From assembly GCA_040754095.1 (NCBI GenBank), contig JBFMFO010000009.1, positions 30,010 through 94,009 of the forward strand: DNA of 64,000 nucleotides, given 5' to 3'. The position numbers were made by a program, and so were the translations under genes. The notes below the pieces were generated by a model. The model did not search any database. It was not told the DNA's origin and worked only from the letters and a program-made list of their open reading frames with translations. Source of the DNA: QYQD01 sp040754095. GTDB lineage: Bacteria; Desulfobacterota; QYQD01. Shown piece by piece: positions 51,850 through 60,185 of the stretch; position 1 is the stretch's first letter; each line of letters opens with the position of its first letter.

Positions 51850-51945
51850 CGGTTCACCGTTCAGTGTTGACCGTTTACCGAAAAAAGATATCGGACAACG
51901 GTTAACGGATAACAATCATGCTGACGGCTGACCGCTGATGGCTTT
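51850..51945. repeat. Periodic intergenic word repeats between flgH and flgI
   Basis: GGTTCACCGTTCAGTGTTGACC-type words are followed by their inverse (CGGTTAACGGATAAC) and by GCTGACGGCTGACCGCTGATGGC. The words and the period of 7-8 bases match the other intergenic repeats. Confidence 0.5.
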
Positions 51946-51993
51946 AATTTAAACTTTGGATTTTGACATTTGAAATTAAACAAGAGGTCATCC

Positions 51994-53109
51994 ATGAACC
52001 ACCTGCGACGGATCCTTTTAACTACCCTTATAACGCTACTCTCATTTATATATCTTGCCGGTTCGGCGCAAGCCGCCCGGATCAAGGACATTGCCTTTTT
52101 CAAGGGAGTGCGCACCAATCAGTTGGTCGGTTATGGACTGGTAGTCGGCCTGAACGGCAGCGGTGACAGCGACCAGACCAAGTTCACGGTGCAGTCTATA
52201 GTGAATATGCTGGAACGTATGGGCGTACATGTCTCAGCCAAAGAGGTAAAGGTCAAAAATGTGGCCACGGCGATGGTTACTGCCCAGTTGCCGCCGTTTG
52301 CCAAGGCGGGAAGCAAACTGGATGTCCTGGTATCCTCAATGGGCGACGCCAAAAGCCTCCAGGGAGGCACCTTGCTCCTGACGCCCCTTAAGGGGGTCGA
52401 TGGTCATATTTATGCCCTGGCCCAGGGACCCGTATCTGTGGGCGGATTTGCCGTAGGCGGTGCGGCCGGAGGCGGTGTCCAGAAAAATCATCCTACCGCA
52501 GGATTGATAGCAGCCGGGGCAACCGTAGAAAGAGAAATTCCATACGCCCTTGGCTCCCAGAAAGAGATAATGATCGGCCTCTACCGCCCGGATTTTACCA
52601 CTGTAACCAGAATGAGCGCAGCAATTAACAAAGAGATGGGGACGGCTATCGCTGAGCCAATAGATGCGGATGCGGTAAAGGTTACGGTGCCTGAATCTTT
52701 ATCCGAAGACGTAGTCAAACTCATGGCCCGACTGGAGATGGTTGACGTCAGACCGGATATTGCCGCCAGAGTGGTCTTAAATGAAAAGACCGGTACGGTA
52801 GTCATGGGTGAGAACGTGCGGGTGTCCCGGGTAGCCATAGCCCATGGGAATCTTAGTATCCAGATCAAAGAAAGGAAGATAGTCTCCCAACCCCTTCCCC
52901 TGGCCAAAGGGGAGACGATAGTCACTCCGGAGTCGGAGGTCGCCGTAAAGGAAGAGGCCGAGAAATTGCTCCTGCTTGAGGAAGGGGCGAGCATTGGTGA
53001 GGTAATCAAGGCCCTTAATGCTATCGGAGTCACGCCGCGTGATTTGATCGTTATCCTGCAGTCCCTGCGGGCGGCCGGGGCATTACAGGCGGATTTAGAG
53101 ATTATTTAG
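51994..53109 (+). CDS. flgI: Flagellar P-ring protein FlgI
   Basis: A 371-residue periplasmic ring protein with a signal peptide ending SAQA. ARIKDIAFFKGVRTNQLVGYGLVVGLNGSGDSDQTKFTVQSIVNMLERMGV and the closing LNAIGVTPRDLIVILQSLRAAGALQADLEII are diagnostic. The ATG at 51994 follows AGAGGTCATCC; an earlier in-frame TTG at 51970 lacks a site. Confidence 0.97.
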   Translation: MNHLRRILLTTLITLLSFIYLAGSAQAARIKDIAFFKGVRTNQLVGYGLVVGLNGSGDSDQTKFTVQSIVNMLERMGVHVSAKEVKVKNVATAMVTAQLPPFAKAGSKLDVLVSSMGDAKSLQGGTLLLTPLKGVDGHIYALAQGPVSVGGFAVGGAAGGGVQKNHPTAGLIAAGATVEREIPYALGSQKEIMIGLYRPDFTTVTRMSAAINKEMGTAIAEPIDADAVKVTVPESLSEDVVKLMARLEMVDVRPDIAARVVLNEKTGTVVMGENVRVSRVAIAHGNLSIQIKERKIVSQPLPLAKGETIVTPESEVAVKEEAEKLLLLEEGASIGEVIKALNAIGVTPRDLIVILQSLRAAGALQADLEII

Positions 53110-53126
53110 CTGAAAGCGAAACTATC

Positions 53127-53489
53127 ATGGCAGATAATATCTCCATACCTGCTGAAAGCAGCAAAATCAAGGTCATAGGGCAATCGGCCGATAAGCGTAC
53201 TAAGGACGAAAGGTTAAAGACGGCGTGTGCCGAGTTCGAGTCGCTTTTTATCCATCAGTTATTAAAGATGATGCGTGGTGCCGTTCCTAAAACAGCTCTT
53301 TTTCATGGGGGGTTAGGCGAGGATATTTATACCTCTATGTTTGACCAGGAAGTGGCCAGGAAAATGGCTGAAGATAGGGGGATTGGCCTGGGGGAACAGC
53401 TTTATGAACAGGTTTCAGAGGCGGCAGCAAAGAACAGGAGAAGCGAAGTCCCGGGTTCAATCGGACGTGGGGGCCTGAAAGACAAATAA
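53127..53489 (+). CDS. flgJ: Rod-capping/rod-binding protein FlgJ, N-domain only
   Basis: A 120-residue protein equal to the rod-binding domain of FlgJ: KTACAEFESLFIHQLLKMMRGAVPKTALFHGGLGEDIYTSMFDQEVARKMAEDRGIGLGEQLYEQV. The muramidase/glucosaminidase domain of enterobacterial FlgJ is missing, as in many Deltaproteobacteria; the SLT gene at 47063 may supply that activity. Confidence 0.93.
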   Translation: MADNISIPAESSKIKVIGQSADKRTKDERLKTACAEFESLFIHQLLKMMRGAVPKTALFHGGLGEDIYTSMFDQEVARKMAEDRGIGLGEQLYEQVSEAAAKNRRSEVPGSIGRGGLKDK

Positions 53490-53508
53490 ACTAATGGGGT
53501 AAACAAAG

Positions 53509-54030
53509 ATGGCGACCAAAAGGGATGATCGTAACTTGCTTCTTCCCAAAGGAATATTTGAACTCCTGGAAAAAGAGGTGGGTTTTTACCGGGAACTTTT
53601 GAGGCTCCTGGACAAAGAACATGAGTGTCTGCATAGCCTGTCTGTAGAAGAACTCTGTGCGGTAAGCAAGGCCAAGGAAACAGAGATATTGAAGATAAAG
53701 GTAGTAGAGGAGAACCTGAAAGATATTACGGCCGGGCTTTTCAAAGATCACGGTTATGTGTCGGAAGACACCACAATAACCGCACTGATGGAGGTCGCCG
53801 ATAAAAAGCAGGCCGGGATACTTAAGAATTATCTGGCCATTCTTACTGCCTTGAAGGGAGACATACGGGAGCGGAACGGCAACAACAAACGATTCATCGA
53901 GGAAACCCTGGAGGTTATAGAAGATTCCCTGTCCATTTTGGTGCCGCCCCGCAACGCTCCTTTTTATACTCCGCAGGGGAAGAATGTACGTTGTTCGTGT
54001 AATGCCAATGTCTTAAGCAGAGAGGTATAA
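53509..54030 (+). CDS. flgN: Flagellar export chaperone FlgN
   Basis: A 173-residue, mostly helical protein with the FlgN pattern: LLEKEVGFYRELLRLLDKEHECLHSLSVEELCAVSKAKETEILKI. It should bind FlgK and FlgL, which are encoded directly downstream. The C-terminus is unusual in having CSCNA, but there is no other anomaly. Confidence 0.85.
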   Translation: MATKRDDRNLLLPKGIFELLEKEVGFYRELLRLLDKEHECLHSLSVEELCAVSKAKETEILKIKVVEENLKDITAGLFKDHGYVSEDTTITALMEVADKKQAGILKNYLAILTALKGDIRERNGNNKRFIEETLEVIEDSLSILVPPRNAPFYTPQGKNVRCSCNANVLSREV

Positions 54031-54034
54031 GGTC

Positions 54035-55768
54035 ATGAGCGGTGTAAATGCCGTACTAAGCATAGCCAGGACGGCCCTTCTTACCCAGCAGATGGCTATC
54101 GAGGTGACCAGCCATAATGTAGCCAATGTAAATACGCCGGGATACTCCCGCCAGCAATTGGTTATGGAGCCGAATAACTCCACCACAATAGGGTTAGGAG
54201 AGATAGGAACAGGCGTTCAGGGCCAGGCTATAATCCAGTACCATGACAAGTTCATGACCGCGAAGGTGAATCAGCAAGTGTCCACTATGACCGGTTTTGA
54301 GGCCAAGAAATCGAGCATGGCGGTTGTAGAAACGCTTTTTAACGAAACCACGGATGGAGGGCTTAATGAACTTTTAGGACAATTCTGGGCGGCCTGGCAC
54401 GACTTGGGCAATAACCCTTCCGGTAAGGCCGAAAGGGCTACGCTGGTAGGGCGGGCCGAATTACTGGTCGATCACCTTCAGGGTCTGTACAGCGACCTGA
54501 TGCGCCTCAGCACGGATATGGATATTAATCTCGACGCGGGGATTGAAGAGATCAATTCCCTTACCGGACAGATCGCGGATCTCAATGTGCAGATTATAGC
54601 GGCCGACCATGGTGTAGGCGCAGCCAATGATTTGCGGGATAAGCGTGACTATGTGGTGCAGCAACTGGCGGAGCTTATGGATATTAATTACTTTGAGATA
54701 GGCAGCGGCGCCTATACCATTATGTCCAATAGCGGGCATATCCTGGTGGAAACCGATAAGTCCTGGGACCTGGAACTGAATGGCGGCCAGGTTTACTGGA
54801 TCAGCAGCACCGGGGCAGAGGTGGAGATAAGCAGCGGTGATGTGCAGGGAGGGAAATTAGGAGGCTGGTTGGCGGTCAAACAGGAGATTATCCCCGATGT
54901 ATTGGACAAGGTGAATGACCTGGCCGAGTCTTTTATCAGAGAGGTAAACAGCCAACACAGTCAGGGTATAGGGCTGGTGCCGTTTACCACAGTGACCGGC
55001 GCTTATGCCTCCAGCGACAGCACTGAGGAGATAGGAACCAGCGACTCCGGGTTGCCTTTCTATGACGTGGTGCAGGACGGCTCCTTTAATTTGTGGTTGT
55101 ATGACAGCAACGGCGACGTCATCGGGGGGGCAGCCAATAATATTGCGATAGACGCGGACGTGGGGGGCACCACATTGGATGCCCTTGCCACTGCAATCGA
55201 CGGTATCTCCGGGATTGACGCATCGGTGAGCGGCGGAAAACTGACCATAAGTATTGATACCGGCGAAGAGGCCACGGCAGTTGGATTTGGTTTCTCTGAT
55301 GATACCTCTTCTGTTCTGACGGCCCTGGGCATTAATACCTTTTTTGACGGCTATGATGCCGGGTCAATAGCCATTAACTCGGTTATCACCGATAATACGG
55401 ATAACATTGCAGCGGGGACTATAGATTCAACAACAGGTGACTATAGCCTTGGCGATAATGAAAATGCCCTGGCCCTGGCCGACCTGCAGATTCAGGAGGT
55501 GGACATCGGCGGGCAGTCGGCAACCCTTGACGACTATTATAATTCCCTGGTGGGAGAAATCGGCATTACAGCCCGCGGGTATAACAGCGGCTATGATTTT
55601 AGCCGGAACATGGTTAATCAGTTGGGTCAGTTGCGTGATTCCGTCTCCGGCGTCTCTCTGGATGAGGAAATGACCAAATTAATCCAGTACCAACAGGCAT
55701 ACTCGGCTGCGGCCAAGTTAATCCAGTCCTCGGATGAGATGATGCAAACCCTTCTTTCTGCAAAATAG
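54035..55768 (+). CDS. flgK: Flagellar hook-associated protein FlgK
   Basis: A 577-residue hook-filament junction protein. The N-terminus SIARTALLTQQMAIEVTSHNVANVNTPGYSRQQLVME and the C-terminus SGVSLDEEMTKLIQYQQAYSAAAKLIQSSDEMMQTLLS are the conserved D0/D1 helices; the middle is a variable, glycine- and serine-rich beta region, somewhat longer than in compact FlgK. Four bases after flgN. Confidence 0.96.
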   Translation: MSGVNAVLSIARTALLTQQMAIEVTSHNVANVNTPGYSRQQLVMEPNNSTTIGLGEIGTGVQGQAIIQYHDKFMTAKVNQQVSTMTGFEAKKSSMAVVETLFNETTDGGLNELLGQFWAAWHDLGNNPSGKAERATLVGRAELLVDHLQGLYSDLMRLSTDMDINLDAGIEEINSLTGQIADLNVQIIAADHGVGAANDLRDKRDYVVQQLAELMDINYFEIGSGAYTIMSNSGHILVETDKSWDLELNGGQVYWISSTGAEVEISSGDVQGGKLGGWLAVKQEIIPDVLDKVNDLAESFIREVNSQHSQGIGLVPFTTVTGAYASSDSTEEIGTSDSGLPFYDVVQDGSFNLWLYDSNGDVIGGAANNIAIDADVGGTTLDALATAIDGISGIDASVSGGKLTISIDTGEEATAVGFGFSDDTSSVLTALGINTFFDGYDAGSIAINSVITDNTDNIAAGTIDSTTGDYSLGDNENALALADLQIQEVDIGGQSATLDDYYNSLVGEIGITARGYNSGYDFSRNMVNQLGQLRDSVSGVSLDEEMTKLIQYQQAYSAAAKLIQSSDEMMQTLLSAK

Positions 55769-55780
55769 GAGTAATTAACC

Positions 55781-56680
55781 ATGCGTATAACTATGAATAA
55801 TATCTATGGTTCGATAATCAACAATCTGGATAAATTAGCCGATGATATGCATACATTAAATGAGACCATCTCCTCCGGCAGGAAATATACTACACTTTCC
55901 GATGATCCGGTGAGTTTGATCAGCGCCCTGGAAATACGGTCTATAATTGATGAAACGGAACAGTATGAGCGTAACGTCGACCATGGCATATTATGGGCAG
56001 ATAATGCAGAGATTGCCTTGAGGCAAACGGATGAGGTCATATCCCGGGCCCGGGAGATAGCCGTTCAGATGGCTAATGCCACGGAGAGCGAGGCTACACG
56101 GGCCTCAGCGGCAATAGAAGTCGGGCACCTGATTGAACAGATAGTGGCCCTGGGAAATTCCCAGGTAGCCGGGGAGTATATCTTTAGCGGACAGAAGACG
56201 AATGTAGCTCCCTTTACCTATGATTCGATAGCGGGTACGGTTACCTACAATGGCGACGAGAACGACATAGACATTTGGGTGGGCCGCAACAACAGCGCGA
56301 CCATCAATAAAAACGGCAAAGATGCCTTTATGGACGATGATGAAACATCCAACCTTTTTACCTATCTTATTGACTTAAAGGAGGCCTTGGAGGGCAACGA
56401 CGTGAGCGGGATTCAGGACAGTCTCGGCAGCTTAAGCGATGCCGCTGATTATATCAATGAGAAGGTAGCCGATTTTGGGGCGAAATATAATAAATTGGAT
56501 ATGAAAAAATATATATACGCCGAGTTGGAATTAAGCAATACGGAGCGATTGTCCGATATAGAAGATACGGATTTAGCAGAGGCCATATTGAATCTGCAGA
56601 CCAAGGAGGTTGCCTATCAGGCGGCCCTGACTGCGGCCTCAAAGGTTATGCAACTCAGTCTTGTTGACTTTTTACGATAA
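55781..56680 (+). CDS. flgL: Flagellar hook-associated protein FlgL
   Basis: A 299-residue flagellin-like junction protein. NLDKLADDMHTLNETISSGRKYTTLSDDPVSLISALEIRSII and the closing DTDLAEAILNLQTKEVAYQAALTAASKVMQLSLVDFL are FlgL hallmarks. It follows flgK after 12 bp. Confidence 0.95.
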   Translation: MRITMNNIYGSIINNLDKLADDMHTLNETISSGRKYTTLSDDPVSLISALEIRSIIDETEQYERNVDHGILWADNAEIALRQTDEVISRAREIAVQMANATESEATRASAAIEVGHLIEQIVALGNSQVAGEYIFSGQKTNVAPFTYDSIAGTVTYNGDENDIDIWVGRNNSATINKNGKDAFMDDDETSNLFTYLIDLKEALEGNDVSGIQDSLGSLSDAADYINEKVADFGAKYNKLDMKKYIYAELELSNTERLSDIEDTDLAEAILNLQTKEVAYQAALTAASKVMQLSLVDFLR

Positions 56681-56708
56681 CGGGTGATTTTCTCACCATG
56701 GAGGGTGA

Positions 56709-56963
56709 ATGCTGGTCTTAACGAGGAAAAAAGGCGAAAGCATTATTATCGGCGATGATATTCGTGTCTATGTAGTGGATGTAAAGGGGAAACAGGTCAG
56801 ATTAGGGATAGAAGCCCCTCCCCATGCTACGGTACACCGTGAGGAAGTCTATAGAATTATTCAACTTGAGAATCAGTATGCGGCGCGGGAGGCGCCACTT
56901 GATTTGAGTCAGGCTTCAAATGTCTGGAAAGAAGAAAAAGAAGGCGGTAAGAATGAAAACTGA
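56709..56963 (+). CDS. csrA: Carbon storage regulator CsrA
   Basis: An 84-residue RNA-binding dimer. MLVLTRKKGESIIIGDDIRVYVVDVKGKQVRLGIEAPPHATVHREEVY is the whole core domain, including the RNA-contacting RxxxE edge. The C-terminal extension (AAREAPLDLSQASNVWKEEKEGGKNEN) is longer than in E. coli. Next to fliW, where it usually represses flagellin translation until hook completion. Confidence 0.97.
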   Translation: MLVLTRKKGESIIIGDDIRVYVVDVKGKQVRLGIEAPPHATVHREEVYRIIQLENQYAAREAPLDLSQASNVWKEEKEGGKNEN

Positions 56964-57438
56964 GACTAACCTGAAATTAAAATCGGTTGACGAAGAGCAA
57001 AAGATAAAACTTAAGACCACAAGATTCGGTGAGATTGAAGTACCCGGGGGAAATGTCATACATATGCCCGGCGGAGTCCTGGGTTTTCCGGGCTATAAGG
57101 ATTACATCCTGATACCACACAAGGAGAATTCACCTTTCTTATGGTATCAGTCGTTAGACGACCCTGCCCTGGCTTTTGTAGTTATTAACCCCCTTATATT
57201 CAAGCCGGATTATGATGTCCCGGTAAGCCCTGCACTTATGGAGGGCCTCGGTGCGGAAAAGGTCGAAGAACTGGAATTGCTGGCTATCGTGACCATACCT
57301 AAAGACCGGCCTCAAGACATGACCGTCAATCTGCTGGGGCCGATCGTTATCAATCCGGCCAGGAGACTGGCCAAACAGATTGTGCTGGATCCGGAACGTT
57401 ACAGCACCAAGACCCCGATCCTGCCGCAGAAGACATAA
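56953..57438 (+). CDS. fliW: Flagellar assembly factor FliW
   Basis: A 161-residue protein that binds CsrA and flagellin. TTRFGEIEVPGGNVIHMPGGVLGFPGYKDYILIPH and LLAIVTIPKDRPQDMTVNLLGPIVINPARRLAKQIVLDPERYSTKTPI are diagnostic. ATG 56953 overlaps csrA by eleven bases and follows AAGGCGG; the longer frame from 56920 would overlap by 44. Confidence 0.95.
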   Translation: MKTETNLKLKSVDEEQKIKLKTTRFGEIEVPGGNVIHMPGGVLGFPGYKDYILIPHKENSPFLWYQSLDDPALAFVVINPLIFKPDYDVPVSPALMEGLGAEKVEELELLAIVTIPKDRPQDMTVNLLGPIVINPARRLAKQIVLDPERYSTKTPILPQKT

Positions 57439-57797
57439 GATTTTTTGTAACAATTCAGCATGTTGAAAATGCATGATAAAAAGTGCAAAGAAACAAAACA
57501 TATCAAATCAGGAAGAAGAGGGCTTGAAAGAATTCAGGAAGGTGTTTGAATCAGGAACTCAGGAAATCAGGAAAGTATTTTTGAAAAATTGATTTTCAGC
57601 AGTTCGGCTTCTGGTTGCTCTGTTCTTTCATGAGTTCGTGAGTTCCTGATTAAAGTGAGATTTCTGCATCTTCTTGTCATGAGTTTTCGCTCCGGCGAAT
57701 CTGCCTATGTCACGACCTGAGTTCCAGATAATAGCTTTTTTTGAATGTAGGACGGTTTCAAACACCTGAATTTTATAATACCGGATGATACAAAATT
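57439..57797. other. Intergenic stretch with periodic repeats
   Basis: No gene seen. It holds another set of short words in both directions (ATCAGGAACTCAGGAAATC and the inverse GTTCGTGAGTTCCTGAT), and CTCCGGCGAATCTGCCT, a 16-base match to the coding region of the DUF3106 gene near 23545. Confidence 0.5.
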
Positions 57798-57825
57798 AAA
57801 AGCCGGAGAAAAATCTCCGGCTTTT
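57798..57825. terminator. Bidirectional intrinsic terminator
   Basis: AAAAGCCGGAG and CTCCGGCTTTT form an 11-bp stem with a 6-base loop. It ends the flgM operon (minus) and may also end the fliW side. Confidence 0.88.
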
Positions 57826-57850
57826 AACGGGGAGGAGGAGGGGATGCTAA

Positions 57851-58165
57851 CTATGCGAGGTCCTGGATCAGGTTTGAGACCATCTTGTTGGCAATTTCCC
57901 GGGCATCGACCCTGTACTGGCCGCTTTCGATCTTCGATTTCAGCTCTTGTATCTTTTCGGCACGAACATCCGGGGTATTTTTCAACACTTCTTGTATTTT
58001 TTGGATATCCCGGGATGCCGCGGAGAGTTCCACTTTATCCGTAGCCTGGGGCTGTTCGGCGACAGGTTGCTTTTCTTTTTCAACCTGCCTGGTTTCCTGC
58101 GCAGCCTGGTTATTTTGTACGTATTGAGCTACATTTTCTTTGGCGTTAATGTCTGTTATCTTCAT
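57851..58165 (-). CDS. flgM: Anti-sigma-28 factor FlgM
   Basis: A 104-residue protein. The C-terminal half DKVELSAASRDIQKIQEVLKNTPDVRAEKIQELKSKIESGQYRVDAREIANKMVSNLIQDL is the sigma-28-binding FlgM domain. The N-terminal half is low in complexity and probably unfolded, as needed for export. It is downstream of the DVU0524-like gene under a sigma-28 promoter, giving feedback control. Confidence 0.92.
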   Translation of the reverse strand: MKITDINAKENVAQYVQNNQAAQETRQVEKEKQPVAEQPQATDKVELSAASRDIQKIQEVLKNTPDVRAEKIQELKSKIESGQYRVDAREIANKMVSNLIQDLA

Positions 58166-58178
58166 CTCAGGTTCTCCC

Positions 58179-58601
58179 TCAAGCCATGTTTTCTTGTACT
58201 ACTAGTTCAGTAAGTTCGAAAAGCCTTTTTTGCAGGTATTCGGAATCTTCAAAACTGAGGCATTTTACTACTTCTCGGTCTTTCTCGTCAATTACTTTAA
58301 AAATAATATTTGATCCGGTTTCCTCTTCCTGGATATCCAGCGGCCGGCCGTATTCCTGGCTCAACTTGTTCAGAATTTCACGTTCGAAACCACTCCAATT
58401 CTGCTTATGGGTAAGCCTGTCAATCACTTCAGACGCTATGTCTTTAATGACCTGCCGTTTCTTGGCTTCTGCAGATATAGAGATACGGTCCAACTGTTCC
58501 TGTTCCTCAGTTCGCTGGACCTTGTTCGGATTGTGGGTACGACTAATTTGCCGGCCGTAGGCCCTTATTACATTTTGAATATGGTAGTTGGTTATAGTCA
58601 T
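58179..58601 (-). CDS. FlgM-associated protein, DVU0524-like
   Basis: A 140-residue protein starting MTITNYHIQNVIRAYGRQIS, with charged helices and a middle DRISISAEAKKRQVIKDIASEVIDRL. It matches in position and character the conserved Deltaproteobacterial protein next to FlgM known from Desulfovibrio (DVU0524). Its function is not established; it may be a FlgM or flagellar export partner. The ATG at 58601 follows AAAGGTGAGC and a sigma-28 promoter; the longer frame up to 58808 runs through the promoter and is rejected. Confidence 0.75.
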   Translation of the reverse strand: MTITNYHIQNVIRAYGRQISRTHNPNKVQRTEEQEQLDRISISAEAKKRQVIKDIASEVIDRLTHKQNWSGFEREILNKLSQEYGRPLDIQEEETGSNIIFKVIDEKDREVVKCLSFEDSEYLQKRLFELTELVVQENMA

Positions 58602-58624
58602 GTATAGCTCACCTTTCAATCCTC

Positions 58625-58651
58625 TTATCGGCAGTTCCTTTAATAACTTTA
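58625..58651 (-). promoter_or_regulatory. Sigma-28 (FliA) promoter of the flgM operon
   Basis: The minus strand reads TAAAGTTA, 11 bases, GCCGATAA, equal to the FliA consensus TAAAGTTT-N11-GCCGATAA except for one base. Transcription would begin near 58617, 16 bases before the ATG at 58601. Confidence 0.92.
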
Positions 58652-58708
58652 AAAGGATTCCAGGGCATTTGCCATTTCTTTGATCTTGTGCTATAAATAG
58701 GATTAAAG

Positions 58709-58969
58709 ATGGCTGATAATCAATCGCTACCCATTTCACTACGTTCTTATGTAGGGGCGCCGGTCCTGCCGGTGAATTTAAATCCCTCCCCAAGGGGATA
58801 TATCCCACCTGCCGCTAATTCAGAGAATAAAAGCACGCCTGCTCCCGGTGTTGATTTTAATCGCAGGAATTATTTCCTGGTTTCGGCATACTTTATTAAG
58901 GCCTATCAGCGACAGGTTGAATTGGCCGAACAAGGATCACAAGTAGACAACGTCAATCTATTCGCCTGA
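58709..58969 (+). CDS. Small protein of unknown function
   Basis: An 86-residue frame with AGGATT before the ATG. The N-terminal half is rich in P, S and N, the C-terminal half is a likely helix (YFLVSAYFIKAYQRQVELAEQG). A -35/-10 pair, TTGCCA-N17-TATAAA (58669-58697), lies very close upstream. Divergent from the flgM operon. No family recognised; it may be a small flagella-related protein, or it may not be translated. Confidence 0.45.
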   Translation: MADNQSLPISLRSYVGAPVLPVNLNPSPRGYIPPAANSENKSTPAPGVDFNRRNYFLVSAYFIKAYQRQVELAEQGSQVDNVNLFA

Positions 58970-59044
58970 TTTTTTCTCTTTCTTGCTGTCCCTGACCGGC
59001 TTTGCTTGTTTTTTTCGCCTAATTTGTGTATATAACTCCTCGCA

Positions 59045-59470
59045 GTGAAAGAGCTACGTGATGACCGATACTGTTTTGCCTGTGGACCGGAAAATCCTAT
59101 TGGCCTTAAGATAGTCGTTGACTACACGGGAGGCGGAGCGGTAAGCGCACTCACCTTGCAAAGAGTGCATGAAGGCTGGGCGAATGTTATACACGGGGGG
59201 ATAATCTCAACCATCCTTGACGAAATTATGGCCCACGCCGTATATTATCATATCGGTCCCGGAGTAACCACAAGTCTTAAGGTGGACTTCAAATCTCCCC
59301 TCGCCCCGGGTGAGACCATTATAGCCAGAGGTTGGATAAAGGAAAAGAGGAGTCGGGCGGCTATAGCGTCGGCGGAGATAACTACTGAAAAAGACCGGCG
59401 ACTCATAGCCAGCGGCGAGAGTTATTTTATCCTGCTTTCGCGCAAAAATAAGGAGAAGGGTTATGCTTGA
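59045..59470 (+). CDS. Hotdog-fold thioesterase, PaaI-like
   Basis: A 141-residue acyl-CoA thioesterase-like protein. CFACGPENPIGLK is the start common to this subfamily, and HGGIISTILDEIMAHAVYY is the hotdog helix with the catalytic Asp/Glu-type residue. TTSLKVDFKSPLAPGETIIARGWIKEK is the beta core. A GTG start at 59045 is used. It overlaps sufC by eight bases, though the functional link is unclear. Confidence 0.87.
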   Translation: MKELRDDRYCFACGPENPIGLKIVVDYTGGGAVSALTLQRVHEGWANVIHGGIISTILDEIMAHAVYYHIGPGVTTSLKVDFKSPLAPGETIIARGWIKEKRSRAAIASAEITTEKDRRLIASGESYFILLSRKNKEKGYA

Positions 59471-60185
59471 ATTAAAGGATTTATGGGTTGAGGTCGAAGG
59501 CCGGCCAATCCTTAAGGGTGTAAACCTCAAAATTGAGCAGGGAGAAACCCACATCTTGTTCGGTAAGAATGGTTCCGGTAAGACAACTCTCCTTTTGACT
59601 CTTATGGGTTTTTCCCGGTACAAGATTATAAACGGCGCTATAATTTTCAAAGGGCAGGACGTCACCGCCTTTTCCCCCCATGAACGGGCCAAATTAGGTA
59701 TAGGCATCTCTTTCCAGAGGCCACCTACCTTACATGGTGTGCGTCTGCGGGATATGTTGGCCGTTTGTGGCAACGGCAGCGGCCGGGGCGAGATATTGGC
59801 TACACAATACAATTTTGCCGATTTTCTGGACCGCGAGGTGAACCTTGGTTTTTCCGGCGGAGAGATCAAAAAGAGCGAGCTGCTGCAACTCCTGACGCAG
59901 GATCCGGATCTCGTCCTCTTAGACGAGCCGGAGTCCGGTGTGGATGTCGAAAACTTAAATGTCATCGGCCAGATGATCAAGGAACTCCTGCAGAAAAAAC
60001 TCAAGCGACACCGGCAGAAATCCGGCCTTATTATCTCTCATACCGGTTTTATCCTGAATTATCTGGAAGCAGACAAGGGGCACATACTCCTTGAGGGCAA
60101 GATTCATTGTCAGGGCAACCCCAGGGAGATGTTTGAAGAAATACAAAAATGTGGTTATGAGGAATGCGCAAGATGCAGAAGATAG
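59463..60185 (+). CDS. sufC: Iron-sulfur assembly ATPase SufC
   Basis: A 240-residue ABC ATPase. Walker A is GKNGSGKTT, the signature GFSGGEIKKSELLQLL, Walker B LVLLDEPESGVD, and the switch histidine is in IISHTGF. The GEIKKSE form is characteristic of SufC. Together with the downstream SufB it makes the minimal two-gene SUF-like system of many anaerobes. Confidence 0.93.
   Translation: MLELKDLWVEVEGRPILKGVNLKIEQGETHILFGKNGSGKTTLLLTLMGFSRYKIINGAIIFKGQDVTAFSPHERAKLGIGISFQRPPTLHGVRLRDMLAVCGNGSGRGEILATQYNFADFLDREVNLGFSGGEIKKSELLQLLTQDPDLVLLDEPESGVDVENLNVIGQMIKELLQKKLKRHRQKSGLIISHTGFILNYLEADKGHILLEGKIHCQGNPREMFEEIQKCGYEECARCRR

Noticed and set aside
57680..57715. 16-base match between this gap and the DUF3106 gene near 23545
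   Set aside because: Too short to call a repeat family; noted only as a curiosity.
59207..60004. 265-codon frame antisense to the thioesterase and sufC genes
   Set aside because: Both plus-strand genes are unambiguous; this is a complementary-strand artefact.
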